NCBI GenBank assembly: GCA_036971475.1
Contig: JBAIZL010000001.1
Coordinates: forward strand, 155,643,544-155,707,543
Source: Prosapia bicincta
Taxonomy: Eukaryota > Arthropoda > Insecta > Hemiptera > Cercopidae
Reading direction: 5' to 3'
Length of the DNA stretch: 64,000 bases
Part shown: in pieces, positions 36,641 through 48,532 of the stretch
Position numbering within the stretch: position 1 is the first letter of the stretch
Layout of the letters: every line of letters begins with the position of its first letter
Notes under the pieces: model-generated
What the model saw: only the letters and a program-made list of their open reading frames with translations
Told to the model about the DNA's origin: nothing
Database searches by the model: none
Program-made: the position numbers and the translations under genes

Positions 36641-36956
36641 AACTTTGATTTAAAGTAGAATAGGAATGGGTCTGTGGCAGGGTAGGGATGCAATGTTGTC
36701 AGTTCGAACGCATTGACAGTCAACCCACCACTGCCTGCGACTGAAATTACAGAACGAATCAAGCTACACCACTAGTAAATCTCTCCACCACAGTTACGAT
36801 GTCACTGAGCGACGAACGGAAGTTTAACGTCGAATTGGCAACAAGGCTCGCCCACGAAGCAAGATGTGAATTTCCTATTAGCTCAGACGGCTGTAATCCC
36901 CACTCCCTCTGGTCGATTTCATCTACGCAGAATCCTATTCTGTTTTAAATCAAACT
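36641..36956. mobile_element. MITE family D, full copy (about 316 bp)
   Basis: The left end AACTTTGATTTAAAGTAGAA and right end TTCTGTTTTAAATCAAACT are imperfect inverted repeats (TTTGATTTAAA core, then AGAATAGG). The flank has TATA on both sides, possibly a target duplication. The interior (GGTCTGTGGCAGGGTAGGGA, GCTCGCCCACGAAGCAAGAT, GGCTGTAATCCCCACTCCCT) is non-coding. A second copy with an internal deletion is at 48256-48470. Confidence 0.85.
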
Positions 36957-37236
36957 ATAGTTTTCTACATTTTTATATAGGGTATGTTAGTTGAAATAAC
37001 TAGAATATTAATAAAATTTTAAAATATAAAAACAATGGAAATTGAATAAAGAAAACGCTGCAAAGAAATAAATTTTTATATTTGTCGTATTTGGGTGAAA
37101 GCTATAAATTTATATTTTTTTTCTAAATAATTACTTAGTTACTGTAATAAGAAACGTATCACTGATTAGGAAGTTTAAGAAGTTTTTTGTATTATATAAT
37201 CGTACATTAGTAGTTTGTTCGTACTAAACTGTACAC

Positions 37237-37814
37237 CAGGGTTCTAAATATGGGGGTGGAATAGAAAATTCTCAAGGGAAACATAATGAACATAAGTAAA
37301 TCTATAATGTATGGTAGCATGTGTATTTTCAAAATTGAAAGTTGAAAAATTGGGGCACTTCTCGTCAATGGTGTTGAGTGTGAATCGAGATTTTCTCCAT
37401 TAGCACTCATAAAAATAAGGAAAAATAGCGTTGGATTTCGAATTTGCCTCAAGTGTGCTTTGTCACAATTACAACTAGATATTTAAACCTTGTAAAGGAA
37501 AAACTGTGTCATCTCTCCAATATGACTTATAAACACTATATAGCATAGATTAATGTAAATAGATTTGTATTTAGAGCTAAAATTCTTCGATTTAAAAAAA
37601 AATCAAGACCAATAATAATAATATTGTGCGTAATATATTACATATATACAATATTATGTGAAGTTTAATTTCCTAACCACCTTCAGGTAACTTAAACACA
37701 GCTAACCATCTTCAAAGTCACATGCTATTGTACTTGTATTGCCCACACAACTTGGGAGGGGGGGGGCTGACGGACATCGGTGATCAAAGGACCTGAAAGG
37801 TTTGAGAACCTCTG
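37237..37814. mobile_element. Non-autonomous hAT-like element
   Basis: The left end CAGGGTTCTAAATATGGGGG and the right end, read on the minus strand as CAGAGGTTCTCAAACCTTT, resemble the hAT terminal consensus CAGGGGTTCTCAAA. The flanking 8-mers CTGTACAC (37229-37236) and TTGTAAAC (37815-37822) match at six of eight positions, consistent with an old 8 bp target duplication. The interior has no transposase. The poly-G at 37758-37767 lies inside. Confidence 0.6.
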
Positions 37815-40680
37815 TTGTAAACAATACCAAATTAATATTCGAACAGCGTCACTCCATCCAAGATTAGAGTGAAATGATTCATGCGTCGCATCGAGACGAA
37901 ACTGTAAGCATCTTGACACTTGTTTGGCAGACAAAATTCCTAAGAATCTTGTCTGCTGCCAGGAATTTTTGGTTTTTCGTTCGCTGCAGAATATAACAAA
38001 ATAGTACCAGCTCTTGTAATTGTATTAGAGTAAATAAAAATGAAACACTAACAAAATATCTTTTGATATTTTCATTTCTTCTTTGCGACTGGAAAATAGC
38101 ATTTCTAGGAAATCGTCTCCTGCTTATCATCGAGAACAATGGAGAATTTCTTACCGTTTCAAGTTCGTCCCTTAGTTACACATTGAAATAAAATAATAGA
38201 CGCATTAACAACCACAATCTTAACAGATTTAACGGGAAAACAATGTTAATTATAAGTTGAATGAGAAATGAAACAGCTTTCCTCTGTTAGTCACTTTAAA
38301 AGTTATTTATTGGTTAACACTAGTGTTGTTTGTTACATTTGTTCGCGTTTTGTAATCAACTGCGAATTATACCCAATAATGCCCACCATGTGCACTCTTT
38401 TTTTTCATATTAACCTAGAAAATAATATCTACAAAACTTTTTAAAAAATTTAAAAAAATATTCACATTAATTACAAAACATTAGTGTTGTAGAATGTTAA
38501 GAGGAAAATCTTTAAGTGCTGTTTAAAACGCATTGCAAAACTCTGTAAAATAAATCAACAGTTTAAATAAATACAAATTATGGAGACCGCCCATTTTGTA
38601 TTTAACTCGCATAAAAAATACAACTCTTTGTATTCTTTGTAATCGCATAAGAATACAATTTCCGATTGCAACGAAAGCTGCCATTTGTCTCTAATATGTC
38701 CACATATTGTTTCAATTAAACATAAACGTGCCAATTTAGACAAGCATAAAGAACTAAAATTGTTGACTTAAATTTGCTTATTTTGGAATTTTTATGCAAC
38801 TATCTTTTAAAACAAAAAACTAATATTTTACTCAGATACCATAATAATTTTAAAAATTAATATTTGTTGGAAAACCAAAACTATTATTTTTTTAGTAATA
38901 GTGTAGATAAAATTATGAAGTGAAATATTAATTTATTCTATTTTTGCCAATGCACTGAAAATGTGTAGTAGATTATGATCTCCAGACAATTTAAGTCACT
39001 ATTTCCGCTTTTAATCTCCATGTCCATTAAATTGTGTCTATATCACACAGAAAAAATATAGCAACGATGAAGTAAAATTATGGTATTAATATTTAATGTG
39101 TAACAAAGCCCACAATACTGACTGCGACAGTTTAATACAGGATGACTGAATAATAGATACAATTTAGTGAGGTAACATTTAATGTAATTTTATAGCAACA
39201 CAATCTAATATCTCGGTATGTTTATAACCTAATAGCACTAAGTTATTAGTATGTATTCATAATATTAAAGTTATAAGAATAATAATTTACCGATTAACTT
39301 AACTGCTAAACACCATTGGCCAGAAAATTGTATTGCATTCTTGTACTCTTTGAACGCATAAAAAATTAAGTTCTTACGAAATAAAATATATCTGTAATAA
39401 ATAAAGACAGAACTGACATAAAAAATTAAAAATATTTGGTTTTAGGGGAAAAAATCACAGGCTGTGCCCCTTAAGATCTGGCCCAACAAGCCTGAAGAAC
39501 AAACCGTTTTTTCTAAATTATGTTACTCATTTCCTATAATTTCTTAATTAATAGAAAGAAGAAAATTGTATTCTTTGATCCAATTTTCAACTTAGAGTTA
39601 CTAGTTTACATTGTATATTAATCAGTATGGATGAGGGAGTCCGGGCGATGGTGAACGGTCTGAGTTGACAATGGGACACGTGTCCCAAAACGGCCGTCCT
39701 TAATAAACAAGAAAGTAAGTGCTACTATAGGCAATTGTTACATATTATGTGTCCAAGTGTTTCAAGTTACAAGTTTTAATTATTTATTCGTAACTCTTTA
39801 AGGTATTTCAATAATAAGATAAAAGATTGTATTTGTAATCGTATCCGGACATCAAGAATATATATTAACATTTTATAGTGAAGTTATTTTCTCATGACTA
39901 TGGTGTGCATGGCTTTCTACGAATTTTTCAGGCTAAAACTATAGTCAAAACAATCTACGCGACCTCAAAATAAAAATACATTTTTAAAAATTGCTTTAAG
40001 AATAAATTACAGATTAAAATTTAATTAATGCCTTTTGTATTACATTTTGAATTATAATTTTCCGTGTATAGTAGGCTACGTTTTAAATCTGAGTGACCGT
40101 ATTTACAAGTTATTGAACGAGTGTCTGAAATATGTTGTATTGAATGTGGGTTAGATAGCTTTATTAGATAAACAGAAAGTGAGTTTTCACTTACCGCGTG
40201 TTTATGCCAACTTATCAGTTACAAGCTTTTAAAAACAATCTGCAAATAGTCTCCCGTACATAGATTGTAAGTCCCTACTCATACTTGTGTTTTATTGCGA
40301 AAGGCCACTCTAGGGAGCTTCATCATAACAGAAGATTGACATATTTGTGTACGTCAATATTGATCCCGTCGCCCTCCGTCTCAAGCATAGAACGTTTCCA
40401 TCCAGAAGGGATGAGTCATCAATCCCCTTCAGCCGACGGTAAATTACACCATTCATTAACCGGTCTGGCGATTCAAACAACGTTTGCTAGTGGTTTCAGA
40501 GAGATGTGAAAACATAATATAGCTCTGTGATCGTTCAGTAAACTTCATTCAAGAGCTTCAAGGAATAAGGGCAAATCCAGAAATGAAATTTTTTTAACAC
40601 TTCCAAAATAGGGCGAATTTTAAATTCCAAAATAGGGCTTCCAAAACTATATTTTAATTTAAATGCCCAATTATAATTGC
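37815..40680. other. AT-rich non-coding sequence, nothing recognised
   Basis: Short frames (37725-38139 -, 38555-38743 -, 40285-40509 +) show no domain. No repeat or RNA motif recognised over almost 2.9 kb. Confidence 0.4.
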
Positions 40681-40683
40681 ATT

Positions 40684-43074
40684 GTTATAGGCAATAGATA
40701 TAAATAATTATGTTTTTGTTATATTATTAACAAATGTAATTACAAATATTATTTAGTTTCAATATTATTTGTTTCAAAGTAAAAAGTGTAGTGTTTTGTT
40801 AAAATAAAAAGGAAGTTTAAAATATTTATGTTAGGTAAACTATAAACAAAAACAATAATTTATGAGCAAAAATACAAATATATAATTTATAAGCTATTAA
40901 TGTTATAGGCAATAGATATAAATAATTATATTTTTGTTATATTATTAACAAATGTAATTACAAATATTATTTAGTTTCAATATTATTTGTTTCAAAGTAA
41001 AAAGTGTAGTGTTTTGTTAAAATAAAAAGGAAGTTTAAAATATTTATGTTAGGTAAACTATAAACAAAAACAATAATTTATGAGCAAAAATACAAATATA
41101 TAATTTATAAGCTATTAATGTTATAGGCAATAGATATAAATAATTATATTTTTGTTATATTATTAACAAATGTAATTACAAATATTATTTAGTTTCAATA
41201 TTATTTGTTTCAAAGTAAAAAGTGTAGTGTTTTGTTAAAATAAAAAGGAAGTTTAAAATATTTATGTTAGGTAAACTATAAACAAAAACAATAATTTATG
41301 AGCAAAAATACAAATATATAATTTATAAGCTATTAATGTTATAGGCAATAGATATAAATAATTATATTTTTGTTATATTATTAACAAATGTAATTACAAA
41401 TATTATTTAGTTTCAATATTATTTGTTTCAAAGTAAAAAGTGTAGTGTTTTGTTAAAATAAAAAGGAAGTTTAAAATATTTATGTTAGGTAAACTATAAA
41501 CAAAAACAATAATTTATGAGCAAAAATACAAATATATAATTTATAAGCTATTAATGTTATAGGCAATAGATATAAATAATTATATTTTTGTTATATTATT
41601 AACAAATGTAATTACAAATATTATTTAGTTTCAATATTATTTGTTTCAAAGTAAAAAGTGTAGTGTTTTGTTAAAATAAAAAGGAAGTTTAAAATATTTA
41701 TGTTAGGTAAACTATAAACAAAAACAATAATTTATGAGCAAAAATACAAATATATAATTTATAAGCTATTAATGTTATAGGCAATAGATATAAATAATTA
41801 TATTTTTGTTATATTATTAACAAATGTAATTACAAATATTATTTAGTTTCAATATTATTTGTTTCAAAGTAAAAAGTGTAGTGTTTTGTTAAAATAAAAA
41901 GGAAGTTTAAAATATTTATGTTAGGTAAACTATAAACAAAAACAATAATTTATGAGCAAAAATACAAATATATAATTTATAAGCTATTAATGTTATAGGC
42001 AATAGATATAAATAATTATATTTTTGTTATATTATTAACAAATGTAATTACAAATATTATTTAGTTTCAATATTATTTGTTTCAAAGTAAAAAGTGTAGT
42101 GTTTTGTTAAAATAAAAAGGAAGTTTAAAATATTTATGTTAGGTAAACTATAAACAAAAACAATAATTTATGAGCAAAAATACAAATATATAATTTATAA
42201 GCTATTAATGTTATAGGCAATAGATATAAATAATTATATTTTTGTTATATTATTAACAAATGTAATTACAAATATTATTTAGTTTCAATATTATTTGTTT
42301 CAAAGTAAAAAGTGTAGTGTTTTGTTAAAATAAAAAGGAAGTTTAAAATATTTATGTTAGGTAAACTATAAACAAAAACAATAATTTATGAGCAAAAATA
42401 CAAATATATAATTTATAAGCTATTAATGTTATAGGCAATAGATATAAATAATTATATTTTTGTTATATTATTAACAAATGTAATTACAAATATTATTTAG
42501 TTTCAATATTATTTGTTTCAAAGTAAAAAGTGTAGTGTTTTGTTAAAATAAAAAGGAAGTTTAAAATATTTATGTTAGGTAAACTATAAACAAAAACAAT
42601 AATTTATGAGCAAAAATACAAATATATAATTTATAAGCTATTAATGTTATAGGCAATAGATATAAATAATTATATTTTTGTTATATTATTAACAAATGTA
42701 ATTACAAATATTATTTAGTTTCAATATTATTTGTTTCAAAGTAAAAAGTGTAGTGTTTTGTTAAAATAAAAAGGAAGTTTAAAATATTTATGTTAGGTAA
42801 ACTATAAACAAAAACAATAATTTATGAGCAAAAATACAAATATATAATTTATAAGCTATTAATGTTATAGGCAATAGATATAAATAATTATATTTTTGTT
42901 ATATTATTAACAAATGTAATTACAAATATTATTTAGTTTCAATATTATTTGTTTCAAAGTAAAAAGTGTAGTGTTTTGTTAAAATAAAAAGGAAGTTTAA
43001 AATATTTATGTTAGGTAAACTATAAACAAAAACAATAATTTATGAGCAAAAATACAAATATATAATTTATAAGC
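40684..43074. repeat. 218 bp AT-rich satellite, eleven nearly identical copies
   Basis: The unit starts TGTTATAGGCAATAGATATA and includes AATTACAAATATTATTTAGT, AAAAAGTGTAGTGTTTTG and TTATGTTAGGTAAACTATAA. Starts recur every 218 bp (GCAATAG at 40691, 40909, 41127 and so on). Only the first and last copies show visible differences. A unit length well above the neighbouring minisatellites and the near-identity point to recent expansion or strong homogenisation. Confidence 0.97.
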
Positions 43075-44327
43075 AATTAATTTAGGAGTTGAAGACTTTT
43101 TTTAAAAGTCATCTTGCAATAACAAATTTAAAAATTATTTGTTGTAAAGAAACTAGAAAACAGTAATTTATAAGTAAACAACGTTAATTAAAAATTTATT
43201 TTATTATCTTTAATTTCCAATTCACTTGGTGATGTTTTATGGCCATTTCATCGCTTCTTGCAAAAACGTTTCATGAGTCAAACAAGGTCATGTAATTCTT
43301 TTTATTTCCATCAGGCACTTGAACACAATTTAATTATTTGGAAAGGAAGTATTAAGATAAAAGTTATTTCCATTAAATACTTTGAGCTCCCCTTTTTACA
43401 GCTGCGCAGTACTCGATGTAAGCACTTCTTATTTTAAAGTCTTATTCAATTGTCTTCGAATTTTGCACCAGCTGCTTATGCTGTAGTTGCTTTATTCAAC
43501 AGAATGGCAAAGTATTTACTGATTTCCCTTATTTAAAATTATTAACAAAACACGTATTTATAAGCCGCTTGAGCACAGTTAAATGTAATATTGCGTAGAA
43601 AAGGTTACGCTAGTTTGATGTCCTTAGTTAATTAGACTCTAGGCACCATGTCAACATATAATATCCCTACTCGATACAAAATGTGGCAACACTGGGAGTA
43701 CCTACAGAATTATAACTTGAAAACATTTGTTAAAAAGGATGTAATCGGCTAATTATTACAGCTCAAGTCATTATCATATCAGTATTTAGATAATTTATTT
43801 ACAGTAACGTATTGAGAAATAATGTAATTTAGCTTGGGCAACTGCTAATGTACTGTAATATACAGAAATTGACAGCCTACAAGTAGTAAAAACATTTATT
43901 GTATGAAATCGTACATTGTTAATCAAATGCACGATATTTCTGAACTGGTTGCTATTTGTTTTTAAAAATTGTAAAAGTTAATTTTCAAAAAACCTTCAAG
44001 TGGAAAGCAAAAGTAGAGGTTAGAGGTAACCAACCACCAAGTATCGCTTTCGATAATTATAATCCTCAGGACAATGCATTAGAACGAGAGAAAAGATGTG
44101 GAGAAGGGAAATTGTCATTTCACGTTAGAATTTCCGAGCGATGATTTCACGTTCAAGTGTTTCATCCCCGTGTTAACTTTTGAAGTGAAAACTTTTATTA
44201 AACGCATACAAAAACTTATTGGATGGACATAACATACAATTTCGCGTCAGTATATTTTCCCGTGAGATTAATAGTGTCAGTATAAATTCCATCAGGTTAC
44301 GCAATGAGTCACCTCGAGGTTAATTAA
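43075..44327. other. No recognisable feature
   Basis: No supported gene. The frame 43956-44144 (+) has no motif. Confidence 0.45.
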
Positions 44328-44620
44328 ATGATAACATATGATTGCATATATCAGCTGGTTTTATGTTATAGGTTATGTTGTAGAACAGATGTTTTAACAC
44401 GTAGGTTGCTACATTATTTATTGAACATTTTTAAGGGAAAAGGATATTATTAAATAGTTTATATCAGTTAATAAATATATTAATGTATTTAAATTTTGAT
44501 AAATCTTAATAAAAATTATTCAATATAGGCCTAATGATAATAATAAGTTATGTATTACATTTAATCCAATTTTTAAAATAAAAACATCCCGAGCGTCTGA
44601 TACTCTTTTAAAAATGATTT
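44328..44620. repeat. Dispersed repeat family C, copy 3
   Basis: GATAACATATGATTGCATAT, CAGCTGGTTTTATGTTATAG and GTTATGTTGTAGAACAGATG match the two earlier copies. Downstream similarity to copy 2 continues through TTGATAAATCTTAATAAAA, AATAATAAGTTATG and GAGCGTCTGATAC, so the family is at least about 260 bp long. Confidence 0.75.
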
Positions 44621-45033
44621 CAATTGAATATAAAAAAAGAAATTTTATTAAGTTACCTACATTATTTTACTAACTCTTATTAAACATTAAAAAAAAAGAA
44701 GGTAAGAAGGTATTCTTACTTAATAATTAATTAAAAATTGTTATTAATTATCTACTTCAAATTTATTCGGTAGTTAAATTATTTATCAAAATATAATTAA
44801 TGAACTATGTAGAAGTTTGACTATTTAATGCAATAGGATATCTTTTCATTTTCTGTCAAGTCCTTACTATTAATAATCGAATAGAAATTAAATATCAAAT
44901 AAATAAAACCTCGTAACCGCTAATCAAACTTTTTATTTACTTAAATCATGTATATTTCGATATCAAATCAATAATCTTATAGAGGTATGTGGAAAAATAA
45001 TCATTTAATATTGTACCAGGTATTATTATAACA
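44621..45033. other. No recognisable feature
   Basis: AT-rich, no supported feature. Confidence 0.45.
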
Positions 45034-45082
45034 GAATCCTCTGAAGATGATTGCTTTGCAATCGAAATGTACATTAGGATTC
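45034..45082 (+). ncRNA. Hammerhead ribozyme candidate, complete core (best in window)
   Basis: Reading 5' to 3': GAATCCT (45034-45040), CTGAAGA (45041-45047, fits CUGANGA), one T, GATTGC-TTT-GCAATC perfect six-pair stem II, GAAA (45064-45067), TGTACA within the palindrome ATGTACAT (stem III), T as the base before predicted cleavage (ATT), then AGGATTC, an exact complement of GAATCCT. The loop of stem III is too short to fold in one molecule, as in hammerheads that act as dimers. The one non-standard point is the extra T between the core and stem II. No ORF is adjacent. The downstream sequence resembles the element at 9516-9858. Confidence 0.75.
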
Positions 45083-46712
45083 AAGTGAATAATTAAAGTT
45101 TATCTGTGGTTAATAATTTTTACTTTTTTAACACAAAGTATTGAATAAAAGTAGAACAGTGCTTTTACTATAAGAATTCAATAGTAACGATTTTTACGTT
45201 TATGTTTACCACTATACAATTAAAGCTAATAGTTTAACAGCTTTGAGCTACAGTTACGTTTGTAGCAATGGAGTCATCTGATCAATACATTAAGAGCTGA
45301 TAAGGATTTCTTTACATGACACGAATACTTTAATCTCTGTCTGGGATTAAGCAAACTATTAAGGCCTAATTTCGTCTGAGAGTATTAAAGGATTCCCTTC
45401 GAAATGTATTCGTTGTATAGTTGGACTAATTCTCACAAAACTGGCTATATGGGACATAGCGAAAAGTTTGCAATCGATGAAGTGAAATTATGTAAATCTA
45501 GAAATTAAAAGTTCTAAGTAAAACTCAGATGTGTAGTTGTCGAGAGATTAAAGCAATATTTTAGTTTACGCTTGGCTACTGGCGGTATTACAGTACTAGA
45601 ATAGTTAATATTGCAATAGTAGCTTCTAGCGTTATTTTATAAGAATAATATTGAAGTAAACTTCCCACAAAATTTGCTCTACTGCTTGTTCTACTTTTAT
45701 GAATTTACATCTTTAAAACCATTAAAATTATGCTTCTGATCCATATGGACTTAAAAATTATTAGGAGAGTAAAATTATTCACGCGCATTCCAGCCGTGAG
45801 ACACAACTGTAGATTTCTTTTGGTAGAGTACATTGAGATTGGATTTTACGATAAATAAGACGCGACGGTTTTGATAAAAAAAATAACAGAATTTTATGAA
45901 TATAGGTTAAGAGGAAATTAATTACATTTGTGTAAGCAAAATATGCCTGAAGTTATCTGTAAAGATAGGAAAAATTTGGGGTATAAGATAACATGTAGTA
46001 GATAGCATTGAAATTGCATTTTACGATAAATATAAGACAGAAGTTTTGGTGTAGGCCTACAAACGAATTTAACCTTTTTGCATTTGCTTGTACCATTCAC
46101 ATACAAGACGTTATATATTTGCAATCAAGTTAGCCGACAGTACAGCTGACATTGGTTTTGAGAAATAAGGTGAAGGAGGTTACGTACTGACTCATGACTG
46201 CCTTCTATGGAGCTTGAAATGGCAACGTAGAGATTAATTTAAGAGGCTGTGGCAATTGTTTACATCGAGTCATAAATAGCATAGGCCTTTATAACAGAGT
46301 AATCTAGTAGCCAGATGCAAGAATTCCGATAAAGTTATTTCTCTTTAATCTATGGTTAAACAGTTAACAGTTCTTCTAAACCCGAATATGAAAGTTAACT
46401 GCATTGTTATAGTTCCCATTTGGTTGTATAATTTGATGTTTTGTTATATGAGTTACAGAAAACAAGTAATATTAAAAAAATAATAAAGTAAATTCCTACT
46501 GAGGTCAAGAAAGAAAAAATGTTATCATTGTTTGCTTATTTCCAGTTTGTTTGTTTACTTTATTAGTTTCATTCATTTTTACCTTGCAGAATGATTTATG
46601 ATATTTTGTGGTAACCATGGCAACAATTTAAGGTTGTACAATGGAGGTTTCGACGACAACCAGATGAGGGAAAACATTTTTATACGTCTTTGGGAAATTC
46701 ATTTCTTGATAT
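45083..46712. other. No recognisable feature apart from retroelement-like tail
   Basis: The first 40 bp (CAAGTGAATAATTAAAG then TTATCTGTGGTTAATAA) look like the tail of the element carrying the hammerhead motif. The remainder is AT-rich with no supported gene. Confidence 0.4.
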
Positions 46713-46713
46713 T

Positions 46714-46795
46714 GGAAAGTTGGCGTAGTGCCAAGCCGCGATAGACTTTGAACATGATGCATAGTTCGAATCCGGATAGACCCCCCATATTTTTA
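46714..46795 (+). ncRNA. tRNA-like / SINE-head candidate with Pol III boxes
   Basis: An A-box-like TGGCGTAGTG (46721-46730) and a B-box GTTCGAATCC (46764-46773) are spaced 43 bp start to start, as in a tRNA, and a T run follows at 46790-46794. The acceptor and T stems do not pair, so it is not a functional tRNA. It is more likely a tRNA-derived SINE head or tRNA pseudogene. I found no second copy in the window. Confidence 0.4.
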
Positions 46796-47790
46796 TAATT
46801 TAATTATCGAATACATATTTGAAAAAAAACTTCATTAACATTTTCATCCACTATAGGTTTAAAAATTGTATTTGAACTCGATTGGATGAATAAAAACGTA
46901 TTTTATTAACAATTGAAAATTTGTACAAGATATAAATCAGGAGAGTGTGAGCTAATAGAACCAATTTAATAACACCATCTTATCTAAAGCAAAGTTTAAG
47001 GACAACAATGAAGTTATTATAGAGGAGGCCTATTATTGAATATAATTTTAATTTAATTTTTGTTCATTAACTAATAGATTTTATGCCTTTTTTTGATTAT
47101 TTTGTAAAACATGTGTAAATAGGATAATTAAATAATAAGGGAAGTTAGTTCCCTTATTGCGATTTAAAGATATTTTATCGTAGGTAGGCAGCCTTTATAA
47201 TATGAGCCTTGTTTATGAAGTGAGTACATGGATACAAAGGTTCAAAGTGTTTAAGTATTGAACATCAACGTTTTTGTATCCTACAACTATAATATATAGG
47301 CCTTCTGGTCTAACTGAAAACAACATTTTTTAAAAATCGCCAAGAGTAAATTAAAATCCCAAAATAGGTATTATCTATGAAACTGTTTATTAATTATTCA
47401 AAATTTAATTAATTATAAAATAATAAAACGCAGTTATTAATTTTTTGTCTAGTGATAAACTTTGCATTTCTGTTTTTTAATAAAACGCACTCTAATAAAA
47501 ATATACTTACAATTAGATAATAATTGGCCATGAAATTAGCATGATTTAACTTAGGAGGCTTGGGGGAAGTAAAACGCGAATTTCATGTATATGGTTGTAA
47601 CATAATATTTCTAATTAAATTGCTGAACAAGCCATCGGTTTTACCTTTATTTTTAAGCTTTCTATAAAACTGTTTTTAGCGAGTTTGTCATTGCAAACAT
47701 GGTAATATTTGTTAGATGTAGTGAATTAACAATGTGATAGTGAAAAGTGTGTTTAGTTACATTATAATTACATTGTACATCTGCGCAGCA
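46796..47790. other. Upstream region of the split gene; no core promoter recognised
   Basis: About 1 kb before the first coding exon. The transcript start and 5' UTR should lie here or further upstream. I see no convincing TATA box or initiator in the AT-rich background. Confidence 0.35.
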
Positions 47791-47833
47791 ATGCGGTTTA
47801 TCAAAGGATTAGTTCGGACCCCAACCACAAGAG
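47791..47833 (+). CDS. First coding exon of unidentified protein
   Basis: ATG at 47791 (context GCGCAGCAATG) opens 14 codons, MRFIKGLVRTPTTR, plus one base, and ends at a consensus donor (AGAG then GTAAGTG from 47834). The intron phase is 1. The exon at 55223 begins with two bases completing a codon (G plus GA, Gly), so the two join in frame. The short basic N-terminus has no clear signal peptide. The call rests on the strong donor and the matching phase; the distance (7.4 kb) leaves doubt. Confidence 0.5.
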
Positions 47834-48255
47834 GTAAGTGAATTACAGCTTTAAGATGTGTATTTAAATTGTCAATGATATTCTATTCAACTAAAATCAT
47901 CATTTAAATATTTCCTAGAATAAATTATAAAACTTGTATTTAAAAACGTAAATCCCACGCACACTTGACTCACTATTTCGAGCATTGTACAGGAGGCGGA
48001 TACGGATTAATGGACCTACTGAGTCGGGCTCGGCACCGCTGGAACAACACAACGTATAGACCTACTCACAACAAATATACACACAAAAACTCATACATTA
48101 CGCGATTAATACAATAAATAATGCATCCACTATCTACACGTATAATAATTAATATAAACATTTCTTTGTGAGAACCAATGACTCCGCCAAAGTAGAGATA
48201 AGCGACTCCCCTACGCGTTGATCCCATTCTTCTTATTCTATGTACGTAACCCTAT

Positions 48256-48470
48256 ACTTTGATTTAAAGTAGAATAGGAATGGGTCTGTGGCAGGATAGG
48301 GATGCGACGTTGTCAGTTCGAAAGCATTGGCAGTCAACCCGCCACTGCCAGCGAACAAGGCTCACCCACGCAGCAAGATGTAAATTTCCTTTTAGCTCAG
48401 GCGGCTGTAATCCCCACTCCCTCAGGCCGATTTCACCTACGCAGAATCCTATTCTGTTTTAAATCAAACT
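48256..48470. mobile_element. MITE family D, internally deleted copy
   Basis: Ends ACTTTGATTTAAAGTAGAAT and GTTTTAAATCAAACT match the copy at 36641-36956. About 100 bp of the interior, between the segments ending CACTGCC and starting ACAAGGCTC, is missing. TATA flanks this copy too. Located in the first intron of the split gene. The plus-strand frames across it are not genes. Confidence 0.85.
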
Positions 48471-48532
48471 ATAACAGAATATTTCTTCACCTGACCAAAT
48501 AGATAATCCTTACAGAGCAGGGTTTAGAACTG

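Noticed and set aside
37725..38139. Two adjacent minus-strand frames (69 and 86 aa)
   Set aside because: One covers the end of the hAT-like element and reads through poly-G; no transposase motif could be recognised in either.
40285..40509. 74-codon plus-strand frame
   Set aside because: Non-ATG start, no motif, no splice signals I trust.
46714..46795. Functional tRNA gene
   Set aside because: The promoter boxes fit, but the acceptor and T stems do not pair, so only a tRNA-like or SINE-head call is kept.
48280..48502. Two plus-strand frames in the MITE copy
   Set aside because: They are shadow frames in a non-coding mobile element also present at 36.6 kb.
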